Assembly: GCA_008360975.2 (NCBI GenBank)
Contig: VLJF02000033.1
Location: forward strand, 1-64,000
Origin: Lichenostomus cassidix
Lineage: Eukaryota > Chordata > Aves > Passeriformes > Meliphagidae
Length of the DNA stretch: 64,000 bases
Direction of reading: 5' to 3'
Shown here: positions 10,201 to 21,799 of the stretch, piece by piece
How the letters are laid out: every line of letters begins with the position of its first letter
How positions within the stretch are numbered: the first letter of the stretch is position 1
Program-made: the position numbers and the translations under genes
The notes under the pieces: model-generated
What the model was told of the DNA's origin: nothing
Databases searched by the model: none
Seen by the model: only the letters and a program-made list of their open reading frames with translations

Positions 10201-11460
10201 AGAGTTTGGACCTGCACATTAGGTGCTCTTAGTGAATTTAAAGGCTTTTGCCAATAGGCAGTTCTCTGGCTTAGAGCTGTTGAACTGTCAGTGGAAATGC
10301 AAACACCAAGCTGTTGAGATTTTTGTTCTGGCACATTTAGTGTGTCACCAATCCCTGGTGCCATTCCATTTGGATCCTGACTCTTGTGAGACTGAAGGCT
10401 TAGGATGGTACCTAGAGCTGAGGAGGAAAGTGCTGATAGCAGGGTGTGTGCTGGTAGTTTGAGGGTTGCAGTTGTAGGCAGCAAGAGCTTTCTCAGCTGG
10501 CACTTCTATGAGCTCTGTTTTGCCAGGTGTTTTCAAGCTGGTGGCTAGACTCAGTGAGAGCGAAAAGATTTGTTTGGGCAAAGGAGTTCGTGCTGCAGCT
10601 TGAGTGTGGTGCAAATAAGAGTTTGCACTTGGAAGAGGAAGGTCAGAGCAATCTTTTTGTGCTGACGCAGTTGATTGGAGAGCAGGGATGTTTCCAATTT
10701 GGCTCTGCGCCGGGGTGGTTTCGAGCCACGCTGGGTGCGTTTCCTTCATTTGCAGGTCGACATAGCCATCGTGTGGTGGCTTCGATGAGCGCTGGCAGTG
10801 CCCAAGCAAAAGCCAAGTGCTTTTCTGGCCCCACTTGGGTGTGAGCAGCAGTTCATGGAAGAGCTCCACGTTGGATCCTTGACTCTTGGAGACTGACAGA
10901 TTGTGATCCTACATCTAGCAGGGAAGGAAGAGGAATCATTTCGTTGTTGGCTGTGCAGTTTATAGACTGCAAAAGAAAAGGCAGTTCAAGCACAGCCTCT
11001 TTCTTTTAGAACCTTTTCTGGGTGATCAGCTGCTCAATGTGCAACTTGCACCCACTGAACTGCATCAAACTCCCTAGAGACATGCACTTTCCTTCAAGCT
11101 CTATGTTTCATCTTACCCTGTCACTCTTGCAGATGCAACCCCTTCAAAATGTCCAGCAGCTGCTCCCAAAGAAAAAGTCCTAGAACAAAAAGCCAGTGCT
11201 GGCCTTCACGCTCTCTTTGCAGTCTAAACTAGATGAAACACATTAGTGATTCACACTTTCCTTCTCAGCCATATATATAGCATCATCACATTATTGCTAT
11301 GGTGTGGGATGCTCAGAATTCTGTTGGGTGCCTTCTTGACCCCTATCCTGGGTATTACCATGTCGGAGTTCCCAGATGCCGAATCCAATGACAGACACAG
11401 TGACCAATACAATGTTGATATTACAGCCAGATTCTGGCTCTGATAAGTGGAGGATGGTGA
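10200..11460. other. Intergenic sequence, no gene recognised
   Basis: This moderately GC-balanced stretch shares short words with the ~190-bp repeat field to its left, such as ATAAGAGTTTG. I found no exon-like frame with splice sites, RNA gene or LTR ends. Confidence 0.4.
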
Positions 11461-11772
11461 GAAGGGGGAGGAGAAACCCCATCCTGCTGCTCCACATTTC
11501 CAAATTCATTTTTCCCAAATTCCCACTTCCAACATTCCACATTCCCAGCCTCACCCCAGGAAATGCAGGGAGTGGGGAACTGGGAGAACATGGGGATTTA
11601 AGAGGTCTGGGGGTCCCAGAGTCAAGGGAAGGGGTGCAGTGATTTGGAGAGGTGGGATGGGAAGTCCATCCCACCTCTAGTCAGGATAGGTAGGAAAGGG
11701 GGTGCAGAAGGGCGATAGGTGCAAGATAAGGGGGTACAGGGGGACACGCTGCTGGGGAAGGTGGTTTCAAGG
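11460..11772 (+). repeat. G-rich degenerate minisatellite, left part
   Basis: Loosely repeated phrases such as AGGTGGGATGGG and AGGGGGTGCAG... mark the start of a G-rich field upstream of the lipoxygenase gene. It is interrupted by the LTR element at 11773-13557 and resumes at 13558. CAAGG at 11768-11772 is the left target-site duplication of that element. Confidence 0.6.
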
Positions 11773-13557
11773 TGTAGTGGTTTTGATTGGCCCAAACCAT
11801 CAGTAAAGTATTTTTAACATCTAGGATAAAATTTAAACTCCTCAAAAGCTGTTGTAGTAAGCCTGGGGAAGTGTCTTGAGGGGTGGGGAGTGGCACAAAA
11901 ATAGCTCCTATGTGTCCTGAGTAAAAGTTCTAGAAGTTTTTTCATCAAGTCCAGCAGAGCCAATCTCTGATGGCTCTGAAGGTGATGGTCATGCTGCCAG
12001 CCAAGTTTAGGCCAATTAAAGGTGCTAATTATGCCTCTGTGAAAACATATTTAAGAAAACTTCAAAACAAGGTAGTCGCGCACTTCTTTGTAGTTAAAGG
12101 AACAAGTGAAAGTAAAAATATGTGAAGGGAGAACAACATGGAAACACCAAAATCAGTAAAAAAGTAGGGGAGGAAGTGCTCCAGGCACTGGAGCTGAAAA
12201 CCCTCTGCTAGCCATAGTAAAGACCATGGGGGGAGCAGGAGGTCCCCCTGCAGCCTGTGAAGTCACAAAGATGCAGAAATCCACCCACAGCCCACGCCAG
12301 AGGAGCAAGTGAATGCCTAGAAAAAGCTGTGATCCAGTTAGAGTCTCATCGAAAAAGTTAAAGCTACAAAAGCCTTGCAAAAGAGAAAAAGGCCTTGCTC
12401 CTAAAATAAAAGCAGCCTGGCCTCTGCTCGGCAGAGTCTGCACCTTATGGACAAGAGGACTCATGTTGCAGCAGAATTCAGGCGGGATGTTGCTCGTGAG
12501 ATTGGACCCACGCCAAAGAAGTTCCCAGAGGACTGTCTCTCGTGGGAGGGACCCCGTGGCTAAGTAAAGAACCCCTCTCCCTGATTAAACTGACTGGAAA
12601 AAAAACCCCTTACTCTGCCCCTGCCTGTGTTGTTGGTTTGGAAAGAGGGAAGCGGGGTGAGTGGAAAAACTGCTTCTTAAGAAAAAGGGGGTAAGAGCAA
12701 AAAAACTGTCTAGGAAAAAAAAAAAGTAGAAATAAAACATATTTGTAGTAAAAGAATTGTAGTGATAAATAGATTTGTGGACCTGCTCTGTAGACTGAAA
12801 AAATACCCCACACCCTGCCCCCCTACCTGAGCTATTAGTTAAAAAGAAGAAAGAAAGTAAATAAAAATAAGTTCATAAGAGGGAGGGGGTGAGTGAACAA
12901 AATAGTATATGAAAAGCTTATTTTTGCCTTGCATTTATCCTCCAATTCTGTTAAGTAATTAAATCACTTTGAAACTTTAAGTTTAAAGCCTGTCTGCCCT
13001 TTCTTCCGTGCGTCCTCCTACCAGTGTCCTATCTCATTTAAATCATAAAATTAGTGTGTGTTTTTACAGTTTTTTTTCCTTTCCCCTCTGTGGAAAGCTG
13101 GCTTCTAGAGAAGGGACACGCAGATGTAGATAGATTGCTTCTTACCAAGCTGCTTCTTAACAATAGCCATATTCAGCCAACTATTAATTAGATACCTGCG
13201 TCCAATCAGCAATCTAGGTCATCATAACCTTTCCTGCAACATAGAAGTGGTGGGAGCCGTCGAGAATGCGTTAATTGGTAACAAATATGCAGAAATCAGG
13301 CATTATAGATAAACATGGATACATGTTAAGGCAAGTAGCCAAACTTAGGGCGTGGAAGTATATAACCAATAGTATTCTATGATTACAGAATATGCATGAT
13401 CTAGTTAACTACACTATAAAACTGTATACTGTAAATCAATAAACCGAAGCTTATATTAAACCCATATTGGATTGTCAAGCCTCCGTTTCTCGGCACCCCT
13501 CTCCTGCACAAGAAAGAGTTGAAGTGCCTGGGGTTTAGTCAAAGTCAAACCCCAACA
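11773..13557 (+). mobile_element. ERV-L-type LTR element with 5-bp TSD CAAGG
   Basis: The element begins TGTAGTGGTTTTGATTGGCCC and ends CCCCAACA. CAAGG flanks it exactly (11768-11772 and 13558-13562). It shares an internal module (GTGCTCCAGGCACTGGAGCTG near 12177, TATTTAAG near 12048) with the LTRs at 36351-37263, 42301, 50769 and 54978. Without the nested solo LTR it is about 1.37 kb, long for a solo LTR, so it may be an LTR with extra sequence or a non-autonomous derivative. No coding frame was seen. A 5-bp duplication suits class III ERVs. Confidence 0.7.
13089..13495 (+). mobile_element. Nested solo LTR with 6-bp TSD CCCCTC
   Basis: This 407-bp LTR begins TGTGGAAAGC and ends TTTCTCGGCA. 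It is flanked by CCCCTC at 13083-13088 and 13496-13501. TATAAAA at about 13414 and AATAAA at about 13438 lie close together near the 3' side, as in short-R class II LTRs. It is inserted inside the longer LTR element, so it is the younger of the two. Confidence 0.88.
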
Positions 13558-14690
13558 CAAGGGGGTGCAGCATCTTGCAGAGGTGGGATGGGGATTCCAG
13601 GGGTTCCTGTGCCCAGGAAAGGGTGTTCAGTGGTCCCCTCTTTCAAGGAAAGGGGAGTCACAGGGTGAGGAGACCCAGGATAGCCGGGAATGGATGACCC
13701 AGAAGTCCTCAGTGTAAAAGCACAGGGGGTCTGGAGGCTGGCAAAGGAAGGAATGGGGATTCAGGTCAAGTCAAGGAAAAGGGGAAGGCTGGGGGCTGGT
13801 GACGATGGAATGTGCAGGAAAGGGGGTGTAGGGGGATATTAGTGGAGGATAAGGGGTGCAGGATGAAGGGTCCCGGTGCCATATAAGGGGGTGCAGGGGG
13901 GTCCCAGTGTGGAGAAGTTGGTGCATGGGGTGTCAGTTTGGGAGTGCAGGGGGGTCCCAGTGCACAGGAATGAGGATTCAGAGTAGTCCCAAGGTCAAGG
14001 AAATGGGGTGTACAGGGATTGGGAGAGGTGGGATGGGAGGTTCAAGGGGTCCTCAGTGTTGAACAAAGCGGGGTCATGGGATAGGAAGAGCCAGGACAGC
14101 TGGGGAGGTGGGCTAAGGGGGTCCCCAGTGTTAAGGAAAGGGGGAGCTGGGGGCTGGGAAAGGTAGGAATGGGGGTGCAGGGGGTCCCAAGACGAAGGAA
14201 AAGGGTTTGGGGGCTGGAGAGGCGAGATGGCCAGGAAAGGTGGTTCAGGGTAGTTCTATGCTGGGAATGGTGGATCAGGCAGTTGTTGGGCTTGTGAATT
14301 GTGGTTTTGGGTTCCCGGTGCTGGGAATTGCAGTTCAGGGGGTCCCAAGGTCAAGGAATGCTGGGAATAGGTGTGGGGAGAAGCAAGATCTCTGAGAAGG
14401 AGGGTGCAGGGGATCCCTGGTGTTGAGGAAAGGAGGGTTTGGGGACTGGGAGAGGCAGAGATGGGGGTCCAGGGGCTGCCAGGTTCAAGGGAAACAGGGA
14501 GGCTGGGGGCTGGGAGAGGTAGGATGGCCAGAAAAGAGGATGGAGGGTGGTGCCAGAGCCAGGGGATGTCGTGCAGGGGGGTGTCAGCACACAGGAATGT
14601 GGGGTTCAGGGGGTCATGGTTTTGAGGAATGGTGGTTCCAAGGCTACCGAGAATGGCAGTTCAAGGCTGTCCCAGTGCTGGGGGTCCCAC
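13558..14690 (+). repeat. G-rich degenerate minisatellite, right part
   Basis: Phrases such as GGGGGTCCCAGTGT, AGGAAAGGGGG and GGTGCAGGGGG recur with irregular spacing of about 30-60 bases. The frames in this block are composition effects. It ends about 250 bases before the 38-bp minisatellite. Confidence 0.65.
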
Positions 14691-14924
14691 TCCTCCCTCG
14701 CTGTCCCCCTGGAGCACCCCCAGCCTCAGCGCTGAAGCTATCATGGGGCTCCACTGCGGCCCCGGCCCTGGCCCTGAGCCGCCTCCGGCCCTGCCATTGC
14801 AGCCACTCTTTCCTGGCCACCAATGGCAGCTGAAAATGCTCATGACTAAGGGTACTCTGGGGGGGGGCAGGTGAACCCCTGGCCCATGGTGAACGCCCCT
14901 CCCGTGGCTGAGGGCCAACCCTGG

Positions 14925-15335
14925 GGCCTTCGCTTGGGTAATGTTCCCACAGCCACCCCCAGGACCATCTCTTGGGTAATGTCCCCACAGCAACCCCAGG
15001 ACCATCGCTTGGGTAATGTCCCCACAGCAACCCCTAGGACCATTGCTTGGGTAATGTCCCCACAGCCACCCCCAGGACCATCGCTTGGGTAATGTCCCCA
15101 CAGCAACCCCCAGGACCATCGCTTGGGTAATGTCCCCACAGCAACCCCCAGGACCATTGCTTGGGTAATGTCCCCACAGCAACCCTCAGGGCCATCGCTT
15201 GGGTAATGTCCCCACAGCAACCCCCAGGACCATCGCTTGGGTAATGTCCCCACAGCAACCCTCAGGGCCCTCGCTTGGGTAATGTCCCCACAGCAACCCC
15301 CAGGACCATCGCTTGGGTAATGTCCCCATGGACAT
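14925..15335 (+). repeat. 38-bp minisatellite, about 11 units
   Basis: The unit CTTGGGTAATGTCCCCACAG plus CAACCCCCAGGACCATCG repeats about eleven times with few changes. Typical substitutions are CTCAGGGCC for CCCAGGACC, and one unit is shortened by about three bases. It ends about 210 bases before the lipoxygenase start codon. The 232-residue frame on the minus strand is the translation of this repeat and is not a gene. Confidence 0.93.
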
Positions 15336-15542
15336 CTGGCAATATCTCTTGAGATCAGATGTACTGGATGCTGGCCAGTAGCGGTGATCTGATAACACCT
15401 CCCTGAGGAGGAAGGACATGTCACCGGCTCACAGAACGACCGTGGCAGTTGCAACATCTCAATCACCCAAAACAGCAGGTTTGCACCCCACAGTCCCTCA
15501 GTCTTCCCTGAAGGCATCTCTGGGACATCACTGCAGCTTGTC

Positions 15543-18500
15543 ATGGCTGTCTACAAGGTGACAGTGGCAACAGGTGACATGGTGGAAGCTGGGACCAACA
15601 ACTCCATCTCCATCACCTTGGTGGGCAGCTATGGCGAGAGCCGCCAGACCACCGTCTCCTTCTTGTTCCTGCCAGGGAAGGTGGGGATGGGGACACAAGG
15701 GGTGGCAGAGCTGTCCTGGGGACATGAGGGGTGGCACAGGCTGTCCCAGCAATGTGAGGGGCTGCATGGACTGTCCTGGGGATACAAGGGGCTGGTGGGA
15801 AGGGATTTGAGGGAAACAGAGGAAAGGGGTTCCAGGGTCTGAAGAAAAAAATTTGGGGAGGATGGTGGGTAGTGGTCCTGGGGGCATTGGAGGAATGGTT
15901 TTCTGGGAGAATGGAGGAAAAGGAATTTGAGGGGATGGTGGAGGATAAGGATCTTGGAGGCAAGAGAAGCAAGTGGGAATGCTTTGAGTCCCTTCTCTAC
16001 CTGGTGCCACCACAAGGCATCTGCCCATCCCACCCAGAAGCCATTTTTTCCTCTTCAGGAGAGGAGCCTGTCTGTGTACTGTGGGCAGGACTTGGGCCCC
16101 ATTGTCCTCATCCGCCTGCACAAGTGGCGGCTCTTCTTGGAGGACGCCTGGTTCTGCAAGGATGTCCGGGTGACAGCCCCCAATGGCACCCTGTATCGTT
16201 TCCCCTGCTACCAGTGGCTGGAGGGGGTCACCACGGTGGAGGTGCGGGAGGGCTCAGGTAGGACCCACCCTGCCCCCATCCCCCTCTAATGGCCAGAGGT
16301 CTGACTTTTGACAGCCCCCCTTTTTTCTAGGGAAGAAACTGGCAGATGACAAGCTGCAGATCCTCAAGGAACATCGTCATCGGGAGCTGGCAGCACGGCA
16401 GGAGGCTTACAGGTGACAGCAGGAACATGGCAACAAGGCCTACCTTGGCCAGATGGACTGGTCAGCAGTGATGCTGACATCTGCTCTCAATTTCTGTCCC
16501 CCCTCAGGTGGAAGAACTTCGCCCAGGGCTGGCCCCGTTGCCTCAACGTGAACTCCATCTCTGAGCTAGACTCCAACATCCAGTTCTCCCGCATCAGGGC
16601 CACCAATTTCAATGGTTTCCTCATCTTCCAGTAAGCAGTGCCCTGAGGCCAGGGAGGACCTGGGTGATGGCTGGAAAAGGGGCCAGAGAAGGGGAAAGGG
16701 TGTGCTGAGGTCCCCCTCTGCCCTGTAGAGGGGCCTCCCACTTTCTGTCAGGGTTCCTATTGAGACGCACCTCCTGGAACAGCCTGGATGAGATGCGCAC
16801 CATCTTCTCCCGGACACAGGGCAGGGATATTGGTGGGTGCCTTGGGTGTTGTCCCCTGCCCTTCCCCCTGCATCACTCAGGGATTCACAGGATGTCGCTG
16901 GAGGGTGGGTAAGTGGGTGCTTATGTCTGACCATCCCCTTAGTCCCTGAGTATGTGGCCACGCATTGGCAAGAAGATGAATTCTTCGGTTCCCAGTTCCT
17001 CAATGGCAACAACCCCATCATCATCCATCGCTGCACCACGCTGCCACTCAAATTCCCAGTGACACCAGAGATGGTCACTGGTTCACTGGGGGGTGGCACT
17101 GACCTGAGCAAGGAGCTCCAAGAAGGTCGGATCTTCATTGTGGACTACAAGGTGCTGGAGGACATCCCGGCTGACACCATTTATGGGCGCCAGCAGTACG
17201 TAGCAGCCCCGCTCTGCCTGCTTCACCAGGGCACTGATGGGCTCCTGCGCCCCATTGCCATCCAGGTAGGGATGTCCCACCCCAAACCCTGCCATCAGGA
17301 GGATGACAATGGTCCTAGACCAGGGGGTGGTGTCCCACAGCTCAGCCAAACGCCAGGACCGTGCAGCCCCATCTTCCTGCCAAGTGATGATGAGTGGGAC
17401 TGGCTGTTGGCCAAGACCTGGGTGCGCAATGCTGACTTCTACAGCCACCAGCTCCTCACCCACCTACTGAGGACTCACCTATTTGGGGAGGTCTTTGCCA
17501 TTGCCACCCTGCGCCACCTGCCCACCTGTCACCCCCTCTTCAAAGTAAGGTCTCCTCTCAGGGCCAGCTGCTGCTGCCTGCCCCCCCCCCCCAGATCTGA
17601 GGGCAGTTATGCCCCACCTGACAGCCCCCCCAGCTCCATGGAGGGGTCCCTGGTCACCTGCCAGATGTGTGTTCTCCCCTCAGCTCCTCATGCCTCACTT
17701 CCACTTCACACTCCACATCAACACCTTGGCCCGCAGTGTCCTCATCAACCCTGGTGGCCTCATTGACAAGGTGAGCCCTGGGGACTGAGAGCACTAGGCT
17801 CTGCTGGGGCACTGGGGCCTGTTGGGAGCACTGAATGCTCTGGAGTATTGGGAGGCAATGGGGATGTACTGGGGACACTGAGGGTCTGTTGGAGTCCACT
17901 GGGGCACCGGAGGGCACTGGAGTCTTGTGGGTGCTGGGGTCTGCTGGGGGCACTGGAGGTATTGGATTCTACTGGGGGAATTGGGGTGTCCTGAAAACAC
18001 AGGGTGGGTACTGGGGTGCTACTGGGAGCAGTGTGGAGTACTGGGGTGTACTGGCAACAGTGAGCACTGGAACTGCTGGATAGCACTGTAGGGTAGTGGG
18101 GGGCACTAGGGAACACTGGGAAGCATGACAGACCTGGCGGACACTAGACAACATGGGATGGAGGACACAGGAGAGCACTGGCATATATGGGAGTACTGGG
18201 GGCACTGGGTGTGTACTTGGAGGACTAGTACTCTGGGAACAGTGCAGAGTACTGGGGTATACTGGGAGCACTGGGGGACACTGAAGCCTGGTACCTCCTG
18301 CCCTCCCCACCCGTGGGTGGCCCTCCTCCCAGGGCTCAGGGGTGACCTACGAGGGGCTGCTGCTGGTGGTGCAGCGAGGCCTGGAGCAGGTGACCTACAC
18401 ATCCCTGTGCCTCCCTGATGACATCCACCACCGTGGCATGGCCCATGTCCCCAACTACCACTACCGAGATGACGGGATGAGCCTCTGGGAAGCCATTGAG

Positions 18501-19917
18501 AGGTGAGACTGGTTTTGGGGGATGGAGGGTGCTCCTGGAGTGCCCCAGGATCTCACAGTCACCTTGTCCCTATGGCAGCTTTGTCACTGGCATTGTGACA
18601 TTCTACTATGGTGGGGATGCAGCGGTGAGCGGGGACACTGAGCTGCAGGCCTGGGTGATGGACATCTTCACCAATGGCTTCCTGGGCAGGACCTCCTCAG
18701 GTAAGACAACTGCAGCTGCCACAGGATGTCCCCAGGGGAGGCAGAGGACAGGCAGGTCCCTGAGGCTCTTTGCTGTTACCACCCCCATCCAGGTGTTCCC
18801 TCCTCACTGCAGTCAGTGGCAGAGCTCATCAAGTTCCTCACCATGGTGATGTTCACCTGCTCGGCACAGCATGCGGCTGTCAACAATGGGCAGGTGGGAC
18901 ACGGGTCAAGGACCCAAAGGATATCCCCAGCTGTCCTCGAGCCATGCTGTGAACATGTCCCCCTACCACTCCTCTGTGCACAGGAATCATGTCCCCATTC
19001 TGAACCAATGTCTATGGTCAGACCTCTCTACATACCAGAAGGATGTCCCCATCCATCCTATCTCCACATTGGAAGGATGTCCTCACCCTACAGCTCCATC
19101 CAATGTGTCCCCATGCCAGAAGGATGTCCTAATCCATCCCCTCTTCATAATGGAGATGTCCCCATCCATTTCCCTTGCTGTGCTCTGATGTCCCCATATG
19201 CCCCCCTCTGTGCCAAAGAATGTCCCCACCTGTGTCCTTGCTGTTTCAGGGATGTCCCCACCTGTTCCCTCATGCTTTTGGGGGGATGTCCCCACCCATA
19301 CCCTAGCTGTTTTGGGGGGATGTTCTCTTCAGTGACCTGTCCCCCTGCAGTATGACCTGGGGGCCTTCATTCCCAATGCCCCGTCCTCCATGCGTCACCC
19401 ACCACCCTGCGAGAAGGGCCGGGCCTTCCTCCAGCACTTCCTTGACACCATCCCTGAGGTGGCCACCACTGCCAACATCTTGGTGGCTCTCATTCTCCTC
19501 AGCTCCCAACTCAAGGACAGGGTGAGTCTGGCCCCACAGCCTCCTTGTGCCCCCCCCAAACAGCTCTGTGGGCCTGGGGAACTGCAAAAGGTGCCCACAA
19601 GGGTGGATGTCACCACCTTTGGTGTCACCAAACTTGGGGTATGGCCACCATTGCTCCACAGCTACCAAGGTGCTAGAGAACCCCCCAATGGCATCAAGGG
19701 GTTGAAGCTGAAGGGTCCATGCCCCTGTCTCCCCCAGAGGCTCCTGGGACAGTACCCTGAAGAGTGGTTCACAGAGGCAGAACCCCGGCGGCTCATCCGG
19801 GCCTTCCAAGGGCGGCTGGAGGAGATCCGGGACCGGATTGAGGAGAGGAACCACCTGGCTGAGCTGAGATACAACTACCTGAACCCGCTGGAGACGGAAA
19901 ACAGCATCTCCATCTGA
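15543..19917 (+). CDS. ALOX15B: Polyunsaturated fatty acid lipoxygenase, ALOX15B/ALOXE3/ALOX12B group
   Basis: Thirteen coding exons join to 2004 nt (667 codons) with consistent phases: 15543-15680, 16059-16257, 16331-16412, 16508-16630, 16729-16832, 16943-17265, 17341-17544, 17684-17770, 18333-18502, 18579-18700, 18793-18893, 19351-19521, 19738-19917. All introns are GT-AG. Exons 1-2 encode the N-terminal PLAT domain and the rest the catalytic domain. Iron ligands are present: the two histidines of THLLRTH, His and Asn of SAQHAAVNN, and the C-terminal Ile of ENSISI. Alanine in INTLAR, the stereo-control site, suggests S-type oxygenation. Family members dioxygenate arachidonate and related lipids in skin-barrier and inflammatory signalling. 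HWQED and LHINTLAR favour 15[13 protein letters not shown] and NYHYRDDG favour E3, so the paralogue is unsure. The usual intron inside exon 6 (near LQEGRIF) is missing, and the end of exon 1 is shortened. Confidence 0.93.
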
Positions 19918-20310
19918 GCATGGTAGCTGCACCCATTCACCACCCCCAGCACTCCCAACACCCTGCACCTGGGCACCCCCAGCACCCAACACACTCAGAA
20001 CTCCACATCTCATCACCCCCAGCACCCAGCAGCCCCAGTATCTGGACACCCAGTGCACCCAGCACCTCCAGAACACCCAGCACCCTGCACCTGGGCACCC
20101 CCAACAGACAGAACCACCAGCATCTGGACATCCAGTACACCCAGCACTCCCAGCACCCCTTACATGGCCATCCCCAACACCCTTGTCACCAAGCATCCTG
20201 AACTTAGACAATCCCAGCAACCCCATGACGCCACACCTGAAGACCCTCAGCATCTATCCCCCAGCACCCTCAGCACCCCCCTCCATGTTCTTCTCCCCAA
20301 TAAATGCCAG
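19918..20310 (+). other. Lipoxygenase 3' UTR with poly(A) signal
   Basis: After the stop codon comes C/A-rich sequence with loosely repeated CCAGCACCC and CACCTGGGCACCCCC phrases. A canonical AATAAA follows at 20299-20304, so the transcript probably ends near 20320-20330. Confidence 0.75.
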
Positions 20311-20800
20311 CTGTCGATCAAACCCTTGTTTTGCTTGTAGGTGTACTCTAAAACCACAGGGAACCACACAACTCTCACTCAAAGCAGGAGCTGGACTGAG
20401 GAAACTGGGAGACATGATGGAGTGCCCAGTGCTCCCAGTGCCTCCTCCCAGAGCTCACAGTGTTCATCACTGGTCCCCAGTGACCCCAGTGCCCCTCTGC
20501 AGTGCTCCCCTTGTTGTGGGCAGAGTGGGAGCTTCAGACAAGAGTTTATTAGAGAATCTCCTTTTCAGATATAAAGTGCAGAAAAGACCCCCAACACCCC
20601 CAAAACCTACCCAGGACTCCCTGGCTTTCTAAACTTCTCAGAAGGGAATGTGGATGTGGCTGGATCCAATCCAAGTCCAGCTTCCTTAGCCTTCTCACAG
20701 GCAAAGTGCTCCAGCCCCACCTCAGAGCCCTTCACTAAACCTGCTCAGGCTTCCAGATGTCTTTCCTGTGTTGAGGAAAAAAAACAAGGCATAATAACGT
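20311..20800. other. Intergenic sequence, no gene recognised
   Basis: I see no exon. A TTTATT near 20546 would be a poly(A) signal on the minus strand, so a convergent gene's 3' end is possible, but no coding frame supports it. Confidence 0.35.
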
Positions 20801-20965
20801 AACTTGGGTAATCCACATCCTGAATCTCCTGGTCACACAGCCCAGGGTGCTCCTGGCCTTCCTTGCTGCCAGGGCACACAGCTGCCTCCTGCCCAGCTCC
20901 CTGTCCACTAAGACCTTTCCCACACGGCAGGCAGGCAGCTCCAGCCTGGGCCATTGCAGGGGCCA
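20800..20965 (-). mobile_element. CR1 LINE fragment
   Basis: Words typical of the antisense of CR1 coding and 3' sequence appear in the right order: CACAGCCCAGGGTGCTCCTGG, CTGCCAGGGCACACAGCTG, CTGTCCACTA. It is short and diverged. The boundaries are approximate. Confidence 0.5.
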
Positions 20966-21289
20966 ACACTGGCATTTGTCCTTCTGGGATTCCATGAGTG
21001 TGTGAACTGAATATATGCAGATAACCAAGATGGCCAAAATCCACAGCCAAAGTGTAAAGAGTAGATTTATTCCATTCCATCATAGCAAAATGGGGACACA
21101 AAAGCTTATTCCATCTTAACAGGAGCAAAAAGCGTGCATGCCAAGCCTGTTCCCTGCCTTAACATACCTCAGGTCCTATCACAGGCACATTTCTTCACAA
21201 GGCTCTTCACTGTCTCTGAGCTTATCTCTCTTCCCTCTCACCAGGAGGCCTAGGCCTGTGAGAAATGCTCTTTAGGTCTTTACAAAATT

Positions 21290-21790
21290 GAGACTCTGAG
21301 CTTTTTGCCCCCCTTCCACCAGCACAGGCGCCTGTCTGTGGCCTCCAAGGCAGAAGGCTGAACTCTTAATTCAAATTCAAATCGTAGGTAACAGCTCTGG
21401 CCTGATGGCTTATCGGCTAAGCATGCATTTGAAACCAGCACAGAAACCCCTGAATCAACCCATGAAGGACCTTCACCTTGGAGGGGGCTTTGGGGGTCCC
21501 CAAAGACCACCAGGATATACGGAGCATGCATGGTGCACATGCTAATGATATTAATGACTTCCGAGAAATGATTTGTATAACCACTCCTATCCTGAAGAAT
21601 GTAATTAATATTCATGATTTTACCTATAACTCTGTGTCTTTGGGGTACTGAGGTGTGTGTGTTTGGTGGAAACAATTCCCCACACATCCGGTGCACCAAA
21701 TAAAGCAAATACCCACTTCTCTGACTTGGTCTCTGAAGTGTCTCTGAGCTCAATTGGGGCGAATCAAAATCCTGTTATCTTCTGCAGAAA
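21290..21790 (+). mobile_element. Possible LTR with poly(A) signal
   Basis: The region contains CACCAAATAAAGC near 21696. It is followed by a CT-rich, GTCTCTGAAGTGTCTCTGAGC stretch of the kind seen in R-U5. Clear TG...CA ends and a target duplication were not found, so both edges and the identity are tentative. Confidence 0.3.
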
Positions 21791-21799
21791 TTCCACTTC

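Noticed and set aside
14925..15335. CRISPR-like spacing of repeats
   Set aside because: Units are contiguous with no unique spacers, and the window is eukaryotic.
14846..15544. 232-residue minus-strand frame
   Set aside because: It is the translation of the 38-bp minisatellite; the repeated GHYPSDGP/CCGDITQA peptides are repeat shadows.
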